NCBI GenBank assembly: GCA_013139345.1
Contig: WTAY01000178.1
Coordinates: 1 to 5,284, forward strand
Origin: Methylophaga sp.
GTDB lineage: Bacteria; Pseudomonadota; Gammaproteobacteria; Nitrosococcales; Methylophagaceae
Reading direction: 5' to 3'
Length of the DNA: 5,284 nt
Part shown: piece by piece, positions 1 through 3,890 of the stretch
Layout of the letters: the number at the start of each line of letters is the position of its first letter
How positions within the stretch are numbered: the stretch's first letter is position 1
The notes under the pieces: generated by a model
What the model was told of the DNA's origin: nothing
The model's database searches: none
The model's input: only the letters and a program-made list of their open reading frames with translations
Program-made: the position numbers and the translations under genes

Positions 1-250
1 CTAAAATAGCATCTGCAGCAAAAGCCGCAGGTACATAAATCATTGATGCTGTAGCCCCTGTCGCTTCGACCGCTTCAGATACTGTGTTAAACACAGGGCG
101 ATCTAAATGTATTTGGCCACCTTTTCCGGGGGTAACACCGCCGACAAACTGTGTGCCATATGCTATCGCTTGTTCTGAATGGAAGGTCCCTTGTTTACCA
201 GTGAAGCCTTGGCAAATAACACGGGTATCTTTATTGATTAAAATACTCAT
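1..250 (-). CDS. sucD: Succinyl-CoA synthetase alpha subunit (succinate-CoA ligase), N-terminal part, cut by window edge
   Basis: The alpha subunit binds CoA and, in the full protein, carries the histidine that is phosphorylated while succinyl-CoA is converted to succinate with ATP or GTP formation; it pairs with SucC in the cytoplasm. I translated 83 residues from the ATG at 250-248. They begin MSILINKDTRVICQGFTGKQ and include the CoA-binding Rossmann glycine loop GFTGKQG (residues 15-21), VTPGKGG (39-45), PVFNT (52-56) and the VPAAF segment (73-77). All of these align closely from memory with the E. coli SucD N-terminus. The active-site histidine and the rest of the gene lie beyond base 1. 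The start is supported by the conserved N-terminus, a strong Shine-Dalgarno, and a 4-base ATGA overlap with the sucC stop, so the two subunits are probably translationally coupled at equal amounts. Confidence 0.97.
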   Translation of the reverse strand, partial: MSILINKDTRVICQGFTGKQGTFHSEQAIAYGTQFVGGVTPGKGGQIHLDRPVFNTVSEAVEATGATASMIYVPAAFAADAIL

Positions 251-1419
251 GCTGACACCTCCTTCGCTGATGATACCGCTTGTCGAGCAGCATCTGTTAA
301 ATCTTGTGCGACACGAATATTCATACCACTTGAGGCTAACAATTCACGCCCCTGTTCAGCATTTGTACCTTCGAGTCGGACAATGACAGGCAAAGACAAT
401 CCCACATCTTTCGCTGCTTGAATAATGCCTTCTGCAATCAAATCACAACGTACGATTCCACCAAAGATATTCACCAATATTGATTTCACTTTTTTATCTG
501 ACAAGATCAATTTAAATGCCTCAGCAACACGATCAGCAGTTGTACCACCGCCTACATCAAGGAAATTAGCAGGTTGACCACCTTCTTTTTGAATTAAGTC
601 CATTGTTGCCATTGCTAAACCTGCACCGTTCACCATGCAGGCCACTTCACCATCAAGTGAGATATAGTTCAAACCAAATTGTTGTGCCACAACTTCTGCT
701 TCATCTTCTTGCGTAGCATCAAACATTGCCGCTAATTCTGTATGTCTAAATAGCGCGTTATCATCGAGATTTAACTTAGCATCAACGGCAAGTAATTCTT
801 CATCACCCGTTACAACTAGAGGGTTAATTTCAACTAAATTGACATCATTTTCTGTAAACAGTCTGTATAGACCTTGCATGACTGTTTGTAATTGTTTGAA
901 GGTATTTCCTTTTAAGCCTAAAAAGAATCCTGCTTGACGACATTGATACGATTGCAAACCCACAACAGGATCAACAAATAAGTTCAATATAGCCTCTGGC
1001 GATTCTTCAGCAACGGCTTCAATATCCATTCCACCTTGAGCTGAAATCATGAAAACGATTCGCTGAGTAACACGATCAACCAACACAGCTAAATAAAGCT
1101 CACGCTGAATATCAGAGGGCTGTTCCACTAAGATTTGATTAACAGGTAAACCTTGCTCAGTTGTTTGATGCGTAACTAACTGTCGCCCCAACATATCGTA
1201 AGCAGCATCAGCAACGCCATCTAAAGTATCAACAACCTTCACTCCGCCCGCTTTACCACGACCACCCGCATGAACTTGTGCTTTAACAACCCAACGTTCG
1301 CCACCGAGTTGTTCCGCTGCTTGTCGAGCTTGTGACCCACTTGATACAGCCTGACCTTTGGGGGTCGCGATACCATAGCGGTTAAATAATTGTTTGGCCT
1401 GAAATTCATGCAGGTTCAT
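247..1419 (-). CDS. sucC: Succinyl-CoA synthetase beta subunit (ADP/GDP-forming)
   Basis: This is the nucleotide- and succinate-binding subunit of succinyl-CoA synthetase in the TCA cycle. It has 390 residues (E. coli SucC has 388) and starts with the family-typical MNLHEFQAKQLF. An ATP-grasp domain fills the N-terminal half: K46 and the G53-R54-G55 turn in AQVHAGGRGKAGG, then E197 and N199 in VEINPL and D213 in VDAKL, at the same positions as the E. coli phosphate- and Mg-binding residues. The C-terminal ligase domain has N264 (MVNGAG), ANFLDVGGG (285-292) and GGIVRCD (320-326). The GGIVRC loop favours succinyl-CoA synthetase over malate thiokinase, whose beta subunit from memory has AGINRC there. 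A modest Shine-Dalgarno GAAGG (minus strand, 1434-1430) sits 10 nt before the ATG. The stop overlaps sucD by ATGA, and the start overlaps a possible small upstream ORF. No sucAB lies upstream, unlike the sucABCD order of enterics and pseudomonads. I found no clear promoter. Confidence 0.97.
   Translation of the reverse strand: MNLHEFQAKQLFNRYGIATPKGQAVSSGSQARQAAEQLGGERWVVKAQVHAGGRGKAGGVKVVDTLDGVADAAYDMLGRQLVTHQTTEQGLPVNQILVEQPSDIQRELYLAVLVDRVTQRIVFMISAQGGMDIEAVAEESPEAILNLFVDPVVGLQSYQCRQAGFFLGLKGNTFKQLQTVMQGLYRLFTENDVNLVEINPLVVTGDEELLAVDAKLNLDDNALFRHTELAAMFDATQEDEAEVVAQQFGLNYISLDGEVACMVNGAGLAMATMDLIQKEGGQPANFLDVGGGTTADRVAEAFKLILSDKKVKSILVNIFGGIVRCDLIAEGIIQAAKDVGLSLPVIVRLEGTNAEQGRELLASSGMNIRVAQDLTDAARQAVSSAKEVSA
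256..264 (-). promoter_or_regulatory. Strong ribosome binding site of sucD, inside the sucC 3' end
   Basis: Read on the minus strand this is AAGGAGGTG, nearly a full complement of the 16S rRNA tail, ending 5 nt before the sucD ATG. It lies wholly inside the last codons of sucC, which encode the SAKEVSA tail. It therefore serves re-initiation or independent initiation on sucD and confirms that start codon. Confidence 0.9.
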
Positions 1420-1583
1420 TGAGTGTATGCCTTCATTAACTTTTGGATATGTAACAGTACGTATTCTGTCATCTCTAACCGCATATTCTCTCGCAATAGC
1501 GTAAGAATTGCCATTACTTCATAATGTTCTAAGTTCGCGTGGTATAGTTCTGCGCAATATCGTCGACATTTGAGAACAGTCAT
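1416..1583 (-). CDS. Possible small ORF (55 codons) upstream of and overlapping sucC; unknown function
   Basis: On the minus strand the whole gap between sucC and the divergent pip gene is open in one frame. It runs from ATG 1583-1581 to TGA 1418-1416, and the TGA overlaps the sucC ATG as ATGA, the same coupling arrangement seen at sucC-sucD and pip-dtd. The product would be 55 residues, beginning MTVLKCRRYCAELYH and ending QKLMKAYTQ. It is rich in Leu, Tyr and Glu, mostly helix-compatible, and has no signal peptide or recognised motif. Internal ATGs at 1514 (32 residues), 1484 and 1472 are alternative starts; none has a strong Shine-Dalgarno, though GAGAG precedes the one at 1484. The full-length start shares the palindrome TCATGA with the pip start, which would force its promoter into pip. 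A 55-codon open frame is not rare by chance, so this is a candidate only. It could instead be the untranslated leader of sucCD. Confidence 0.35.
   Translation of the reverse strand: MTVLKCRRYCAELYHANLEHYEVMAILTLLRENMRLEMTEYVLLHIQKLMKAYTQ
1540..1548 (+). promoter_or_regulatory. Candidate extended -10 promoter for pip-dtd
   Basis: TGGTATAGT matches the extended -10 pattern TGnTATAAT at all but one base. It would place transcription start near 1555, giving a leader of about 27 nt before the pip ATG at 1582. There is no good -35 hexamer at 16-18 nt spacing, which is tolerated in extended -10 promoters. It is the best sigma70-like site I found by eye in the divergent gap. It lies antisense inside the possible small ORF upstream of sucC. 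Confidence 0.35.
1572..1575 (+). promoter_or_regulatory. Weak ribosome binding site that selects the ATG start of pip
   Basis: GAGA lies 6 nt before the ATG at 1582. The alternative in-frame TTG start at 1570 has no purine-rich stretch at a suitable distance. Pip relatives also typically begin just before the LYPEIEPY segment, so the ATG at 1582 is preferred. Confidence 0.5.
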
Positions 1584-2571
1584 GATCCCACTTTATCCAG
1601 AAATTGAACCTTATGCCACTCACTCGATTGAGATGGAACCACTCAGCAATGGCATACACCATCAAGTGTATGTAGAAGAATGTGGAAATCCAGAGGGTAT
1701 ACCTATTGTATTCTTACATGGCGGTCCGGGTTCTGGTTGTCGACCACAACATCGTTGTTATTTTGCTCCCGATCTTTACCGTATTATTCTCTTTGATCAG
1801 CGTGGTTGCGGACGTTCTCAACCTCATGGTGAATTAGAAAATAATACAACCTCCTATCTTATTGCTGATATGGAAACAATTCGCCAACAGCTTAATGTCG
1901 ATAATTGGATTATTTTTGGTGGTTCTTGGGGAGCGACATTAGGGCTATGCTATGCCCAACAACACCCAGAAAAAGTATTAGCCATGATTCTTCGTGGTGT
2001 ATTTCTTGGTCGCCAACAAGATATCGACTGGGTTTATGCTGAGGGTGGTGCCTCTAGATTATTCCCAGATGCTTGGCACAACCTAGTTAAACACCTACCG
2101 CTTGCAGAACAGAAGCAGCCATTAAAAGCCTATTATCAACAACTCACCCACACTGATGAAGTTCACCAAATGGCGGCAGCAAAAACACTCCAAGTCTGGG
2201 AATCTACAATCGTCACCTTACGTGATTCTGAATATCAACATGATCATACAAAAGAGCCTGGGCCACTTGCTCACTCTCGTATTCAGCTTCACTTTGCATT
2301 AAATCAATGTTTTATTTCAGATGCTGCCATTTTAGATAACCTTGATTCCATCAAAGATATTCCGACAATTATTATTCATGGTCGTTATGACATTGTCTGC
2401 CCAATTCAGCAGTCATGGGAACTACACCAAGCTTGGCCAGAAACGAAGTTCACGATTGTCCCTATGGCAGGACATGCGGCTGGTGAACCGGCATTGATTG
2501 ACGCTCTCATCGAAGCTACGCGTAATATTGGTAAACAAATTCAGCCCCATTTAAATAACCCTTCAGCATGA
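1582..2571 (+). CDS. pip: Proline iminopeptidase (prolyl aminopeptidase, peptidase family S33)
   Basis: This cytoplasmic alpha/beta hydrolase removes N-terminal proline from peptides (EC 3.4.11.5). With the ATG at 1582 it has 329 residues, beginning MIPLYPEIEPY; an in-frame TTG at 1570 would add four residues but lacks a ribosome site. Visible hallmarks in order: the oxyanion-hole loop HGGPGSG (46-52), FDQRGCGRS (71-79) followed by the family-typical ENNTT (86-90), the nucleophile elbow GGSWGATL with Ser115, the cap-region WEST with Glu207 (206-209), the catalytic Asp270 in HGRYD, and the catalytic His298 in MAGHA. Spacing of Ser, Asp and His matches characterised Pip enzymes such as that of Xanthomonas. 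Length is normal and nothing looks broken. The stop overlaps dtd by ATGA, so the two are co-transcribed; a pip-dtd pair also occurs in Pseudomonas, as I recall it. The gene is divergent from sucCD. Confidence 0.95.
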   Translation: MIPLYPEIEPYATHSIEMEPLSNGIHHQVYVEECGNPEGIPIVFLHGGPGSGCRPQHRCYFAPDLYRIILFDQRGCGRSQPHGELENNTTSYLIADMETIRQQLNVDNWIIFGGSWGATLGLCYAQQHPEKVLAMILRGVFLGRQQDIDWVYAEGGASRLFPDAWHNLVKHLPLAEQKQPLKAYYQQLTHTDEVHQMAAAKTLQVWESTIVTLRDSEYQHDHTKEPGPLAHSRIQLHFALNQCFISDAAILDNLDSIKDIPTIIIHGRYDIVCPIQQSWELHQAWPETKFTIVPMAGHAAGEPALIDALIEATRNIGKQIQPHLNNPSA

Positions 2572-3020
2572 TCGCCTTATTACAACGTGTTCAATCAGCA
2601 AGCGTTAGTGTTGATAAGCAAGACATTGCAAAAATAGAAAAAGGCCTCTTAGTTTTTATTGGTGTAGAACGTGGCGATACACAAGCCCAAGCGGATAAAT
2701 TACTCGCCAAACTATTGGCCTATCGTGTATTTGCAGATGAGAATGATAAGATGAACTTGTCATTACGCGATGTTAAAGGTGGACTCTTACTCGTTCCTCA
2801 ATTTACATTGGCTGCAGATACTTCAAAGGGGTTACGTCCAAGTTTCACACCTGCGGCACCACCTAACGAAGGTGAGCTATTATTCGATTATTTCTGTAAT
2901 CAAGCAAAGCAACAGCATCATAGTGTAGAAACAGGACAGTTTGGTGCCGATATGCAAGTATCACTTACCAATGACGGTCCTGTCACTTTCTGGTTACATG
3001 TTCCGGTAGACACACTTTAA
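2568..3020 (+). CDS. dtd: D-aminoacyl-tRNA deacylase (D-Tyr-tRNA deacylase)
   Basis: This cytoplasmic proofreading enzyme hydrolyses D-amino acids, and glycine mischarged on tRNA-Ala, from tRNA, keeping D-residues out of translation; it acts as a homodimer. The product has 150 residues, close to the usual 145-150, beginning MIALLQRVQSASVSV. The cross-subunit chirality motif NxGPxT is present as NDGPVT (135-140), with Gly137-Pro138 at the E. coli positions. The other signature, SQxxT, reads PQFTL (77-81): Gln78, Phe79 and Thr80 are kept but Ser77 is Pro (codon CCT at 2796-2798). Also typical are YRVFADE (52-58), KMNLSL (61-66), the GLRPSF loop (88-93) and TGQFGADMQVSL (122-133). The ATG overlaps the pip TGA (ATGA), and I see no Shine-Dalgarno before it, so translation probably depends on coupling to pip. 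No U-tract terminator follows directly. Confidence 0.95.
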   Translation: MIALLQRVQSASVSVDKQDIAKIEKGLLVFIGVERGDTQAQADKLLAKLLAYRVFADENDKMNLSLRDVKGGLLLVPQFTLAADTSKGLRPSFTPAAPPNEGELLFDYFCNQAKQQHHSVETGQFGADMQVSLTNDGPVTFWLHVPVDTL

Positions 3021-3070
3021 ATTTGATAGCCTAATCGAGAACAACTCAAAATGCAGATCTTGCAACGCCA

Positions 3071-3142
3071 GTCATTCTCGAATGTTGTTATCGAGAATCT
3101 ATTGTCTTGAGCAGATCCCAGCTAAAAACATGCTGGGATGAC
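3071..3142. repeat. 72-bp double-hairpin palindromic element, MITE-like intergenic repeat
   Basis: The element begins GTCATTCTCG and ends GCTGGGATGAC, so its ends are imperfect inverted repeats (GTCAT/ATGAC plus G-U-tolerant pairing inward). Inside are two perfect 8-bp hairpins, each with a 9-nt loop: ATTCTCGA (3074-3081) with TCGAGAAT (3091-3098), and ATCCCAGC (3115-3122) with GCTGGGAT (3132-3139), joined by a 16-nt linker. This layout resembles the small dispersed repeats found between genes in many proteobacteria, with ends of the type GTCATTCCCG...GGGATGAC, and the Neisseria dRS3 unit ATTCCC-N8-GGGAAT. Only one copy is in this window, so dispersal is inferred from resemblance. I see no clear target-site duplication. 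It lies downstream of dtd and could stabilise or end that transcript, but neither hairpin is followed by a U-run. Confidence 0.7.
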
Positions 3143-3263
3143 AAAATAAAAAATCGGCATATTGAATGAGCATCGGTATCTAGTCATTACGCCTTGCTCT
3201 GATGTTCATGCTAAACTCTGACACCTTTCCCCTTCCGTCACTAGTCTATACAGGCAACTCCAT

Positions 3264-3884
3264 ATGCGAATTTTACGACACTTCTTAATTGGTTTATTTT
3301 TAACAATTGCCGGTATTGCCGCCCTGATGCTAATTCCTTCCAAACAAGCAGTCGCGCCCATGCCATGGGAAGTTACAGTTATGCCAGATGGTAATAGCAA
3401 AGTATTTGGTATTCACCTTGGTACAACAACATATCGCCAAGCGCAGGAACAATTCCATGAATATGGTAAAACAGCCATATTTACTCAAGAAGGAATGCCG
3501 CATACTGTTGAGGCTTTTTTTAATAGCATTAACCTTGGTGGTTTATCCGCAAAACTTGTTCTTAATTTAAAGGTGCCTGCTTCTCATATTGACGGTATGG
3601 TTTCAAGAGCGATGGAAGCAAGATTACAACCTAGTGGTGCTCATCGTTATCAACTAAATAATGATGATAATGCCAATTTGATTAATGCCCCTATCACGAC
3701 TATTACCTATATCCCATCAGTTAAACTGGATGCTGAGATGGTTCGTTATCGTTTTGGTAATGCCGATACAATCGAGTTAGATAGCGATAACCCAACCACA
3801 GAAATCTGGATTTATAATGAATTAGGATTAGCCATCAGAATGACAGAAGGTGAAAAGACAGTACTTGAGTATCAGCTACACTGA
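3264..3884 (+). CDS. Conserved-looking hypothetical protein with an N-terminal membrane anchor
   Basis: I do not recognise a named family. The product has 206 residues. The N-terminus (MRILRH, then an uncharged hydrophobic stretch at about residues 7-25) looks like a single membrane anchor or uncleaved signal with the positive end inside, placing the remaining 180 residues in the periplasm. That part has a PMPWEVTVMPDGNSKVFGI segment (32-50) followed by LGTTTYRQAQEQF, and later a VRYRFGNADTIE stretch and a YNELGLAIRM...VLEYQLH ending. The repeated pattern of a helix then FG or QF is faintly like SmpA/BamE-type small periplasmic folds, which is inference only. There is no lipobox cysteine and no catalytic motif. 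The start has only a weak AGG (3252-3254), 9 nt upstream. It is separated from dtd by 243 bases with the hairpin repeat, so it is probably transcribed on its own, and its 3' end overlaps the convergent GGDEF-EAL gene by 9 bp. Confidence 0.8.
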   Translation: MRILRHFLIGLFLTIAGIAALMLIPSKQAVAPMPWEVTVMPDGNSKVFGIHLGTTTYRQAQEQFHEYGKTAIFTQEGMPHTVEAFFNSINLGGLSAKLVLNLKVPASHIDGMVSRAMEARLQPSGAHRYQLNNDDNANLINAPITTITYIPSVKLDAEMVRYRFGNADTIELDSDNPTTEIWIYNELGLAIRMTEGEKTVLEYQLH

Positions 3885-3890
3885 GTACTG
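3859..3890. terminator. Weak inverted repeat at the convergent gene ends, possible terminator
   Basis: CAGTACT (3859-3865) and AGTACTG (3884-3890) are perfect 7-bp inverted repeats around an 18-nt loop that contains both stop codons of the convergent genes. On the minus strand the hairpin is followed by TCTTTT, a poor U-tract; on the plus strand by TTCACC, which is not one. The long loop makes this a weak candidate, but no better terminator is present for either gene. Confidence 0.25.

Noticed and set aside
84..386. 100-codon plus-strand open frame
   Set aside because: It runs antisense across the sucD start and the sucC 3' end, both strongly supported; no family resemblance or ribosome site.
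1570..1581. TTG at 1570 as the start of pip, four codons longer
   Set aside because: No Shine-Dalgarno before it, while the ATG at 1582 has GAGA at 6 nt and matches the usual Pip N-terminus.
3051..3110. 19-codon open frame beginning at an ATG downstream of dtd
   Set aside because: It runs through the left hairpin of the repeat, has no ribosome site and is well within chance length.
3115..3150. Right hairpin of the repeat as a rho-independent terminator for dtd
   Set aside because: The stem is followed on the plus strand by an A-rich run rather than U residues, and the minus strand also lacks a U-tract.
3218..3252. CTGACA and TATACA as a promoter for the anchored protein gene
   Set aside because: The spacing of 23 nt is too long for a sigma70 promoter, and the hexamers do not match well at other registers.
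3206..3400. 64-codon minus-strand open frame
   Set aside because: Mostly antisense to the anchored protein gene; the product shows no recognisable features and it is a frame shadow.
3388..3570. 60-codon plus-strand open frame
   Set aside because: Lies in another frame entirely inside the 3264-3884 gene; its hydrophobic tail reflects the codons of the real gene.
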